DNA of 14,678 nt from Phoronis ovalis. Lineage: Eukaryota; Phoronida; Phoronidae. The notes below the pieces were generated by a model. The model saw only the letters and a list, made by a program, of their open reading frames with translations. It did not search any database and had not been told where the DNA came from. Below, one piece after another: positions 1-12,400 of this stretch (its first letter is position 1; each line of letters begins with the position of its first letter). Where the stretch lies: NCBI GenBank assembly GCA_028565635.1, contig JAOXYB010031098.1:1-14678 (forward strand), written 5' to 3'. Both the position numbers and the translations under genes were made by a program.

Positions 1-358
1 AGGAAAAAAGAAAAAATCATAAATTTAAGGTTTTCGCACTTCTTCCAGCAGGGCCAGACCACTCCGCCACCACTGTGGTTACATCAATTGTGACCTTATG
101 CCAATTAGAACTTACACACAAAGCATTAATAGTACTTTCACCTGCACAGAAAAGTTTTGGATAGATAACTGAATATTATGAATTTAGAATTCTTGTGGCA
201 AGACTAGGAGTCAATTTAATGTCGACATCTGTAGACAGCAAAAACTAGCTGGCATGCTTACATGAAAAAATGCATAAGCATATATAAGCTTGACAGATAG
301 TTGAGAGAGTCACTATCAAATAACTTTTTTTGCTAGTTGTATTTATTTCTTATTTCAG
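1..358 (+). other. Upstream intron of PSME4, possible unconfirmed exon
   Basis: This stretch ends at the acceptor tatttcag (351-358) of the first recognised exon. Most of it looks like AT-rich intron. Positions 49-131 are richer in G and C, follow an acceptor-like tract ending ccag (45-48), stay open in the frame starting at position 3, and reach a weak donor gtactt at 132 in the correct phase. The translation only weakly resembles the human segment before this exon, so I do not call it coding. Confidence 0.6.
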
Positions 359-457
359 AGTGCTTTAAAAAAAATATTGCGTTTCCTGTCAACTAACGTG
401 TTTGAAGTACAGTGTGCTGGTCGCTTAGGTGCTGGTCTGCTTCGTGCAGCTACTAAG
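359..457 (+). CDS. PSME4: PSME4 exon 1 of window
   Basis: Phase 0 to 0, 33 residues (1-33). It starts SALKKILRF and contains [10 protein letters not shown], which lines up with human VALQKVFNF and IFETRVAGRM. The acceptor is tttcag (353-358) and the donor AAG|gtaatt (458). This is HEAT-like helical solenoid sequence. Confidence 0.93.
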
Positions 458-3400
458 GTAATTAATTCTTGGAAGTTCTTATGAAATTAGTGTATCCATA
501 TGTTTCCTGCCTGCTGTGGCAGGAATTGCTTAAAGTATGATTAGTGTTTTGTTTCCTGTTATAGTAAAGATTAAAAATGAAAGTGTGAGGAGGTGAATGA
601 AAATTCCTCTGTAAAATTGGTATAAAACACAGTTAATTTGTTGTTTTATGCCATAAGCTGTTATTCCAATAATATTCATATTTCTAGGCGAATCCAGAAC
701 TAGTGCTGAAAAAGTTTGTGCCTCATTGTTGTCAGGTGATAAAAAGTCACACAATTCGTAAGTAGCAATAATGCTGTCACTTTATCACAATATTCTGCTA
801 TTAAAATTGTAATTAATTAAAAACATTAGTTCATAAAATAATATCTTTCTTGGCACTTCTCGGTTGTTAATGATTTATTATTTTTTTTATTTCCCCCTTT
901 ATTGTTATTTTTGTTAACAGAATTGTGTCTATATTCAAAGAGCTGTAACTTATGACAGTGAACAGAGTCAGAACATGACAATTGTTTGACAATTAATAGA
1001 TACCTTTTTCCACAAAGTGAAAGTCAACATTAATATCAATATTTCAGACCCTGAGTTACAATCCGAAGAAGAGTTGGACAACGAACTACTGTGGAATCTG
1101 TTGCTTTTGTCAGAAGTAAGTCATGTACAGTTGTGTGCTAAAATCTTGTATTGTTATTTCAAGTAATAACTGACTACAGTTAGAACTAGTCAATAAAATG
1201 TATAGCCAAAAAGTTATCTCCTGAATGAATACATTAACTGCAGAAATTCTTGTGTAACTATTAAGTTAATATCTATGAGCAGGATAAGATCTGTACAAGT
1301 GGACCTTTAGGGCTGAACTGTTTGCCAGTCAGTTTTTATATTATAGTGTACCACTCATTAACACATCATTATATTTTGTTGGTAAGATACATAGATCTTG
1401 TTAACTTCTCTAGGTTTCTCATGTCTGACTAATATAACTTTTAACATTTTTAGATGGTTCGATGTGATGGGTCTGCATTGATGCAATACAAGTCAGCACT
1501 CCTTGATACTATGAAGAAAACAGTGTATCTTGTTAATAAAAAAGGCAATCAGTTAGCTGTTAATTTACTGAGACACATTTTGAAATCACTGACTTTAATG
1601 TACCCATTGAATTATGGAAATTCCAATCATGATTTGGATAAACCTTTGTCAGAATGGGTACCGTGCAGGGTGAGTTTTGGTCTTTGTTAAGTCAGTTGCA
1701 CTGTTAATTATTTGTTACCTGCAAGCATACGACATTTTTCCTTGGCGTGTCAAAGTTTTATTAATATGTTGTATAAAAATTACTGTTGTAGGAATGGGGT
1801 AAACCAGGAGATCTTTGCAATCTAAATATACGGTGGCATATGCCTTCTGCTGAAGAAAAGCAGTTTGCTACAGAAATCTTAGAGACATTTCTGCTATCAG
1901 ATCTACAAACAATAAAAAATTTCATGGATGGGAAAACAATACCAAGGTAAAAATGCATTTAAATGTATACACATAGAATAGCCGCTTGTTAAGTACCTCA
2001 TTCACTTACTCATGCACTCTCTTCTTTCAGTCACTCACTCTGTGACGTTTTGTCATTCCCAGTTGAATAAAGGTCAACCACAACTTTATTTGCAATCTTT
2101 CATTAATAAGCTGTGTGTTTTGTTATCCTGATTCATAATTTAGTGTCCTTATCTGTTTAATATACCATCAAAGTTCCTTACAAAGAAAGTATATGCTTGT
2201 AGCTGGAAACTAGCAATATTGATTATTTACCTGAGTAATTTGTGGAGTACATTGAAAGGCTTTATGGCTGAGACTGTTCTTTGAAAAATCGGGTCATTTT
2301 TGGTCAGATCTAAATGGGAATTAATACTGTGTTGATTTCAATGTTATTTTCTAAATTGTAGCGAAGAATTAGAACGGAGACTGGGTCTTATTTGGAGTTG
2401 TATTATTGGTGCTGGAAGTTTATTGCCTGTGTGGAAAGGAGAATCTCTGCAGTTGTAAGTTTCATTTCTCATCTTTATCCAAATTTATTTGGGGCCAGCA
2501 GAATTTATGCTCTTTTTTCTAGAAATCTGTACTGTCATGACCAAGTGTACACCTATTACTGTATCGGTTTGCACAGTGAACATGTAGTAGCTCTACAAGA
2601 TAAAATCATGATTACAACTGAATATATAGTAGCTCTATAAAAGCATGGTAACAACTTTTAGGCTAATACAACAGCAATAAAAATAGTCTTCTGCAAAACA
2701 GGCATATATTCAATAGAAAGTATGACAAATCTTCCAAAATATAAAATAAGTGTTAATATTTAGAATTTTCCAGTTGAGATTGTTAACTACAGTATCTACT
2801 TGATATTTTGTTTTTCTGCAATTTTGTTTAACCTTGGTGAACCTTGCTTTATAATTGAATTTATAATTGAATCATAGTTTGTGTGGTAAAAAAGGGGGAA
2901 ATAAATCAATCAATAGTACTGCCATGAGAAGTCTATATAGGCTTCTTTTTGAGTTACTGCCACAAGAGAGGAACAGACTTGGGTTCAATACAATAATTAA
3001 GTGAAATATAACAATCAATACAAAATTATGTTGAATGTACATGTAGCTGCACTTCTTTCACTACCAATTATTTGCTCTATCATGTGATAAAGTGACATAA
3101 ACGTTACCTGTAAATTAGTTAATGTCACTACAAGAAATGTTTGTCTAATATAACTTAGTACAAGTACAACAGTGATGTGACAATGTTACGTTTCTCTGTT
3201 TTCAGAGCTGAAAGTCTGGTGGAACTGAAGACATATGACAGGATATGTAGCTGTGGAGATGATGGTATGTATTGCCTTGCTGTACTTAGAATGCCTGAAC
3301 ATAATTCAGGCTACAGTTTTACAAAAATCAATAACTTACATGTCATAGTGTGTGATGTCACTGGAGGTCTGGGGATCATTGGGAATTGGTTGTGCTATGT

Positions 3401-6400
3401 AAATATCACATTTGGACATTAAATGATGTTTCAGCGATATACATCTGAATTTCTTGGTGCGGTACAACAGCAGTACTACTCGTAAAAAAAGGTACACAAA
3501 AATTGATGTGAATAAATTGTTTGATTCAAAAAAGCTGTCACTGATTATTGAAGTTGCACAGTCATCTGTACTATGTTTAATCTTTATAGTCTGCTCACAT
3601 TTACATTCACAGATGTACAGCTCCAGGCAGAAATGCTATTTTTGCGAAATGGTTCAAATTTATATTACTTTCATGTATAAATTTTAGAAATCACTATAAA
3701 TGGTCAGAACATTCGACAGATGGTAGCAGAAGTATTGCGAACATTTTTAAGTAAGTTTCTGTTGTGTTTTACCCCTGTATGCATTGCATTTTTTATGGAG
3801 ACTTATCATTAAAATAATCAATTAACATGTAACTATATATAGTGCAGAAACTGTTCTCATTAATTTTTTTGATAGTGTGATTAATAAATATATTTTGCAA
3901 AACTTTTTCAGGTTTTATGTTAGCTCATCATGAAGATGATACTAAAAATTTGCTGCAAGTTATAAAAGTGAGTAAAGTTGAAAAAAAAAAAATAACACCA
4001 TGCGTCACTGATAATAACGATGTGCTCTCCTTTATAGACGTTGTAACGAACAGTGAAACAACAGATAATTTTAGTAGTCATGTACATTGCTAAACTTAAG
4101 AATTTATATACAAAAATGCATTTGTACGATACCTTCTAAGACATCCATAAATTTAAGTGTCTAACCCTTTCAAAATAAACAGGTTAGGTTCGGATTTTTT
4201 GCAATCATGAGTTTGGCTATTATCTTTACAACTCCTCATACTGAAACACAGATGTTTATTTGTATTTAAAAAAGTCTTTTTCTCCAGTTGTATTCATCAA
4301 CACTGTTTTATTTTGGTTCGAATAAAGATGATTTTGACAGTCGTTGGAAGAGCTTCCATGTTGTGAAGAGGGCACTAGAAGACAAGGTATATTTGTATTT
4401 AGTTACAGAATGTAATGATTCCTATGTATATCAAAAATAACCATTATAGGACAGTACAAGATATCTCATGCAGCATAACATGAATGGCAATGAAGTCAGA
4501 TTCCTACAATATGATAGTACATTATGTTAGTCATCTTGCCTCGTTGTTATTCACTTAAACAATAGAGAGTGTAGGATATAACCATTGCTTCTCGTTACAA
4601 AGTGTTGTGGTATAAAGAATATAATTATAATAGCATTTTCTTTTATTATAATTAGGCATAGTTAATTAATGTTTGGGTAGAACAGCTAATAATACACACT
4701 TGACACACGTGTTGTCCTTTATCCCCAAATTTCATTAATGTTAGGAAAATTGGCCCAGTTGGCGCTTATTATAATCATAATAAAAAAAAATATGAAAACT
4801 ATATAATATGCTATAAATAGTGTTATCTTTTCAACATGCCACATTATTTCAGTCAAATTCTGCATCTTCTTGTACTTTAGTATTATTATCATTACAGCTG
4901 CACGGCAAGAAGCTGCATATACGAGCCCTCTTAGTTGATAGAACACAACTACAGCACGAGGTAAGTGCATAAAGAAATAAAGTTTCTTCAATAAACCTTG
5001 CAGTTTTTTTTCAGCTGCATTATCATTCATATCATGCATTGGACAGAAAATTAATGCTGAACAGATTTAGTAATAATGCACTGTGTTACTTGTTTTATAA
5101 ATTGTGTAAATCTGTGCTAAAACGTTTTCTTCAGAGTTTGATTCTAGTTTAAGGTACAGTCGTAGTATTTTTGTTCAAAATAGTTAAGTTGTAAATCAAA
5201 ATATGACATTCCCAACTTTGCACATTTTCCAGCTTAGAGTACAACATAAGAATTCGCATGTGTTCACAGAGCTGCACAAGGACATGTTTGATGACATGCT
5301 CTCGCTGTCAGTTAGTCACTACTCTGAGGTAGGTTTGGTACATCTGATTGGCACTGCCATACTGTATCTTGTTTATGTCATGGCACTGCAAACTACTATT
5401 ATCATGGTTTATTGAACATCCGTTGCCACTTTTGTTTCTTTATTCCCTTGAACAATTTCCTCTACCACCTTTTCCAGTTTCGGCAATTACAGCTCATTGT
5501 TAGGTATCTTCTCTCACCATGTTTCTTAATTTATCAACTATTTGTGTAAATTTTCAGTATTTAGCTTTTTACTCTGGATTATCCATCTGGTTTTTTAATT
5601 ATTTTTTGTGTTAAAACAGAGTTAATACTTTGTAGATACAGTTCATTTTCGAAAATTTTATGTTATACACAAGTCACTGTTTAAATTTAATTTTCTGTAA
5701 TTCACTAGATCTGCCTACTTTTCAGGTTTCTGTCAAATCCACCCTCCCTTTATCTAGTAACACTGCAAAATTTGGATATAAACAGTTTTTTAGAAGATAT
5801 TTATCTCCAGTCACATGTATTTAAGAGAAACATCAATTATCTTTTAAACCTTGTTTTTTTACTTTGTATTGCAGGTGAGGAAGAGAGCTCAATCTTTGCT
5901 TGCCACTGCTATGCATAATGTACCATATTCATATCGGTTTCTTTTGCCAAGAATAGTCAAATATCTTGAGGAAAATCCTAATACGCCAGATTACCAGTTT
6001 AAGGTAAGTACTTTACCAAGTACATTTAGTTCATTTTTGATTTTTACAGTTTTCATTAGTAGTTGTCTATACAAGCAAAATTAAACAATTATGAAACTTC
6101 AAACTTCTATCTGGTTATTGTTTTCTTACAGGGTGCTTTGTATGTTGTACTGGGTGATAAAAAGAGAGGTCTTTGCTTGAAACGGAACTGGGATGTTATG
6201 AATACGTTATGGCCAGCTATTGCGAAGGCACAGCATACTGAGAAACCTTCTGTTCTAAAGGTCATCGATACTATAGCAGATAGGGTACATAAAGATGTGT
6301 CCACAACTGCTGTCTGTATCAAGGTAAAGTTGTAGTTTATATTAATTATTTCCATTTTAGTGGTCATTACTCAGGCAACTAAAAATATGCTATGTACACT

Positions 6401-9400
6401 GTGAATATTAAATATTAGATTTACTAGAGTATTCATTCAACATTCAAGTGGCCATCAATAAATAGTATGCTATGAATAGTAAATATTACATTTACTAGAG
6501 TATTCACTCAACACTCAAGTGCAGACATTTCCTTGATAATGAGAGCATGTTAAAGGCAGATATTTTAATACAAACAATTCGCACTGACAGAGTACTTGTT
6601 ACCATTCATCAAATATTTAGAATAAATTTGTGATGTTAAATTTTTGGTTGTGTTTTAGGTTTCTGACAATTGTGTTGAAAATAGCAAATTATTCTGGCTG
6701 TCACAGCCACAACCAGTTTTATCCCAAGCTAGTGAGACTGAAATTAAACAGGGGTTACAAGAAGAGGAAACGAGGAATGAGAAGTGGCTGGAGTAAGTAG
6801 CATGCAAGCGATGTGTAGTATAAAGATTAAAGCTTTCCATAGAAATGCCTGCCACATCTTTGTTAGTGATCATGTTTCCTAGGTATTTGGTATAAGTTAT
6901 AAAATGTTATGTACTTACTCTCTCTTATTAGTTATCAGCATGCACAATGTCACTTCATGAAAACTATGTGAACATTGTGTTTCACTAACAGTTCTTTAAC
7001 AGGTATAGTGTTTGGTGGTATGCAATAAAAATATCTGTGATAATGTATATAATTATCCCAGAGTAACCATTTTATGACGATTGTTGTATTATACAGGCAA
7101 TCAGTTTGTCCCACGATACAGTGACCAATTTTAATAAGTTTTTTGTGTTTTAGATCCTACAACAAGTTGGCTAATACTTTGGTGGATTTAGTAGATAGTG
7201 GAGATCTGTGAGTATCTGCATCGTTAAATTATAACTCCAGCCAAAGGCTTGAAATAAAAGAATTACAAAATGTATGTTCTTGTCCTAGTTGCACTTGCAT
7301 ACATGCACTCACTGGTTGTACTGTCTGTTTTAGATTTGCTAACTCACCTTTAATTCTAATTTCAGCATGTGGAAGTTTCGACAGATGACAATGGAGTTCT
7401 TAGGTTTACTAATAAGGAAAGAGGTAGCATATCCTGCCAGAGCAGTTCAAATGTTTGTGAGAAATACAGTATGCGATGTACTGAGTGTGAGAAAGGTAAA
7501 GCATTAAATTGTATTGTTTTCTTTTTCTTGTTCATGTGTATACATGTACATGCAGCTTATCTGAGGCAAGACAAAGATCTTAACATTCCTCTGACATGTT
7601 GAAGCATTCATTGATATAAATTCTTATTAATGCTACATCAAGCAAGATAGGGAATATGAACTACTAAGAATGACCATCTGACTGAGAATCAATAATTCCA
7701 TTGTATCACCTTCTTCAAAATTCATCAGCGCAAATAAAGGTGTTGTGATAACACTGGAATTTTTTGTTAACTTGTATATACTTGTATTGTTATGTATATT
7801 TATTTTGACTTAGTGGGCAAAATCTTTAACTTACAATTTTTATTTAAATTTTGGAAGTTTTGTAGAAATTTGTCTAGTGGTTTGGTTATTCATCATTTGT
7901 AAAGTTGTAACAATGTTTACTCATGTACTTTTATAGCTGTGTTTGAATGCTTTATCAGCAATACTAAAAATACAGAAAAGACCTCACAAAATGATGGTTG
8001 TCAACCCATATGAAATCAGCAATACGAAGCCACCATCATCAGCTAATGAAGTGTGTCCAGGACCTCGTCCAGATAATAAATGGCATCTTTACAACAGTCA
8101 AGATAGACTGGACTCTAAGGAGAAATGGGAGAACTGTGTATTCATAGAGAAGACTCACTGGGGGTTTTACAGTTGGCCAAAGTAAGTTTTTGTTAAGAGA
8201 TTCTGGAAAAAAATTAATATGCATGTAAAAAATTTAGCTAGGTACGTGTGCTAATGGAATAGACTAGTGAAATTACAGTGAGACAGGTGTCAGATATACC
8301 AGATAATAATGGACTATACTGTAACATGATTGTACTTCTTTTGGTCCTTGATTAGATTTTTTTTGTATAAGACAATATTAAGTGTAATTTACTATTAAAA
8401 TTAGTCTGTTTGTGTATAAAGTGAAAAAAAATGAACATAGTTCAACCAACAAAATATTTTAAGGTCGGATCTAGGATGTAAGAGATGCATGTATTATGAA
8501 TCATTTCGTAAAATTAATGTAGTGTATACCACAACCTAATATAATGTACATTTCAGTTTATTTAAAACTGTCTATGTTTACATATTCAGTGATACACTTA
8601 GTAAGTATTTGGAAACAGTCTCAGATTTGATTTTCCAGAGCTTTCAATATTAGTCTTGTTTGTTAATCTTCAGGAAACTTCAAGCTTATTCTCCATCATC
8701 AGAGCAACCAAAACTTGGTCGAACTCGAGATGAAATGACTGAGGTGGAGCAAGCACTTTATGACAGTTTTACCAATCAAGAATTTGTTGATAAATTAATA
8801 CGCTATTTATCTCTAGAAGATCGGAAAGGGAAGGATAAATTCAGTTTAAGACATTTTGAAGTATTTAAGGTGAGTTTTCATAGTTAATACTGGTCTCGCT
8901 TTTATGCTCTTCTCCTCACAGTGGTGTTGGGCATGTGGCATAAGATACAATTGATTTTCCCATCCACCTTAATAGTAACGTTTTGTAAATACCATAACTC
9001 TTCGCGGAAATTATAAATCATGTCTCTTGTTTTGTTCTCCTTGACTAAAGAGTGAATTGGAGGAAATACGAAGAAAAATGAGACATTTCTTAGTTTGGAA
9101 ATAATGTCATCAATTTTTAATAAAAAATGACACTAATTTCTTTCAAATTTTAATTTTTCCATTTGTGCGAATTATACCCGCTTTTAAATAGAAATATCCC
9201 CTGGCTGCCCAGAGACAAATAACTAGAAAGGAGAAAATATGCTCATTAATATACTTGCCAGATCTTTATTGGGCATATATAGTAGAGACGATGATTGCAA
9301 TTGGTTACCTAATCCCAACTTAATTGTCCTGCATGCATTGTCGTAGTGCATAACATTTTTTCTTGCGGTAAAATATTTAAGCTTCTTATTCAATACGTAG

Positions 9401-12400
9401 TAAGTACGGGTCAAAGTACAGGTCAGATGTAATTTAGCCCGGATTACTTCCAATATGGCTAGCTGGCAGCCATGCTTGTTCATGAGTCACTTTGCATTGA
9501 CTGGATAATTGGAAGGTGGATTCATGATGGCCATAGGTGGGTGAGTGTATTAGGCTATGTTGGACTTTGGAATGACCTTGAAAAATGTGTGAAATACTGA
9601 TCCAAATCTTCAACTTTTTTTGTATCCGGTGATTTGCTTTATGTATGTAACACTTAAGGATGATCATTAACTAATTGGCTGATAATTGGTAAAAAATCTT
9701 CTTAAAGAATTTTCTTCTCATGGCATCGAATATATCTTTTTCTTTTTATGCATCATATAAGTACTTTTCAGCAACGTACATGTAAATCACACGTTACTCT
9801 ATTTTTAAGTTTAAAAATATTTACGAAATTTCGTCAGCATCTGTGCCTGTTAAAAGATTAACGGCATCAAATGTGCAATTAAAGATCAGTGTGAAGAACC
9901 CCACTGATTGTAAAAATCATTGTTGCTTCCACTAAGTTACATCATTTTAAAGTTCAGTAGTTTTAAAAGTATGCATTTTATCATCATCATAATTGTCAAC
10001 ACAATGAAAATATCCTTGCAGCTCCATTTGATTACAAAATTACTGTGAGAAAGAAAACGACAGCAAACTTAGCTTTTCGTCATCCTTAAAGGGAACTACT
10101 TTGACATATCGAGCTGCAATGTGATATGATTCAAGAGATGTGGACATCTGATACTACTAATGTCTTGTTATATATGTATCGTGTTTGCAAAGAACAACTA
10201 ATTTGGATGTCTATTTGTTGATTCAAAATATTTTACGTTAAAAAATGAAGACAAATTTGTATTTAACTGTTAGAGTTAAATCTAATGAAAAAAGAAACAG
10301 CAACAAAAGGATATCCAGCATATGTGTGTATGTACCTGCTTACTCAATGGAATTATTATTTTTTTAATGCTGGCACGTTTATTATTTTTATGCTTTAACA
10401 GGGATTATTTAGAAACTATGATGATGCATTCGTACATCTTCTCCGACCACATTTAGAAAGACTGGTTAGTGATGTTAAACATGAAACTCATGAACACAGC
10501 CATAAATGTGCTGCTGAAATTACTGCTGGCCTGATAAGGGGTTCCAAACATTGGACTTATGAAAAGGTAATATAATTATGTAGTAGGCATCGCACTTGAA
10601 ACTCAGTTTGGGAAATTCAGTTTATGACCTTTCTATAATAAATACTTTTATTCATGTATTTTACATAGTTATTTGGTACACATAAAATACACTATATTAT
10701 ATTTTCTGAATAAAAGTATTCGATTTCATTCTTGAAAAATTGAGTTTGATAGTTGATACCATTTCATTGGTTATATTTTGATTCTAAAATTAAAGAAATG
10801 TTTTGATTAGTTAAAATAAAGTTAGTAACTACTAGATGAAGTAATATATATTGCTCAATTCATTCACAGAACAGAAAAGAGCTTCAAAATGTAACTTGTA
10901 GCATATTAGCTTAGGATATATTTTGAGTCAGGTCAGTAGCTTGAGCTACATTTTGTGTTTGTGGTAAGTTATATTACCAGTTACTCTTTTGCGACAGGTG
11001 ATAGTTGGTAGCTAAACAACAGCCACAAAAATCATTGCTATAGACGCTATTCATTTGGCTTACTATGTACAGATTTTTTCATACATAAAAATGTGAACAA
11101 AATGTAGTTTTTACAAAAATGCTAACGTTGAAATTTTTTTTGCTTTCAGACATCTGGTTTATGGGAATGGTTAATACCTCTCCTCAAAACAGCAGTGGCT
11201 ACCATGGGTCCAGAATCAGTACAGAACTGGGGGACATGTTTTGCCACAGCTTCTGAAAGTCGGGATCCTAGAAAATTACATTGGTTATTAGAGTTTCTTT
11301 TGGATGATCCACTCAAAGGAGAGGGAGGTTCTTTGCAAGATGCTAGGTACATGCTAAATTATTTATCAGGCATATGCTCCTTTATTTCTTGGTATAAAGT
11401 GCTAAGTAAAGCTGAAATACAATGTATTTTGCTGTATTATGCCCATGTTATATGATCACTTACCAGACAAAATAGTACTTTTTATTTGATGGGCTTAAAT
11501 GGAATGGACAGTGTGTTTGAAATCTGTTATGTAATGAGAGGCCTTTTGAATATTGTTCCGTTCTCTGTTAGGTCACATTACAGATCCTTTGAACATTTAG
11601 TACTGTAAGGCATTTATATTGTTGTGAGACAATCAAGTTTCATGTGTTTTACATATGATTACATACATTTTTGAAAACTGCAGACACACAGCTACTGGTA
11701 TAGTTTCTGGAAGTCTTTCATTGCTTTTGGACTTCCTTACATTTTAAATGACATGATCATAGAAACGTGTGTTTTACAGCCGATTGTATGTGTTACAAGG
11801 AGCATTAGCACAGCAGGAGTGGAGAGTACCATGTTTGCTGCATCGCTTACTAGATTATCTTCAGCCACAGCTAGCACACTCTTACAAAAATGTACGAGAA
11901 CGTGTTGGTAGTGTTTTAACTAATGTCTTCCTGTATGACTATCCTATACCTCATGGAAATAGCACAACCTCTCCCATTAGAGCAGAGTTTGTCAGCAAAT
12001 TGATACCAAAACTGGAAATACTTGAAAACACACTTGGCACTGATGGTAAGTGTAAGCTAGATCCAGTACTATTATACACTGGTATAATATTTGTTATCAA
12101 GGTTTTTATTAGATGCCGCAAGCTTGATGATTATTGTTTTTTTACAATTATTACCCCCAAGCTGTTATTGGTATGATTTGTTTGATAATATGCAACTATA
12201 TTATGTTGTGTAACAGTTACACCTATTGGAATATAATAAGCTGTATTTAATTGATATATTGCAAAACTGAATTTGCAGAAAAACCTACCCATGAAGGGTT
12301 GTCAGAACCCATGGAAGTTGGAAACTGCAAATTAGATGATGATGACGAAGAAAGAAAAAATGCTGTTAAACTTGTTAAAACAGGTACATCTGTTCATCTA

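Noticed and set aside
3265-3422. Open read-through of exon 7 into intron 7 for about 52 codons, which could suggest an alternative truncated PSME4.
   Set aside because: The translation has no match in the human protein as I recall it, a consensus-like donor gtatgt follows exon 7, and the next exon joins in phase. One such stretch among 26 introns is expected by chance. Similar shorter read-throughs follow exons 17, 21, 22 and 26.
4719-5039. A 106-codon minus-strand open frame.
   Set aside because: It overlaps exon 11 of PSME4 on the other strand, is very low in complexity and hydrophobic from AT-rich sequence, and shows no family signature.
8039-8224. Minus-strand frame opposite exon 18.
   Set aside because: It is a shadow of one of the best-conserved PSME4 exons.
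9434-9667. Minus-strand open frames over the repeat in intron 19 (also 9223-9483).
   Set aside because: They have no recognisable domain and start within the dispersed repeat, so they are most likely accidental frames.
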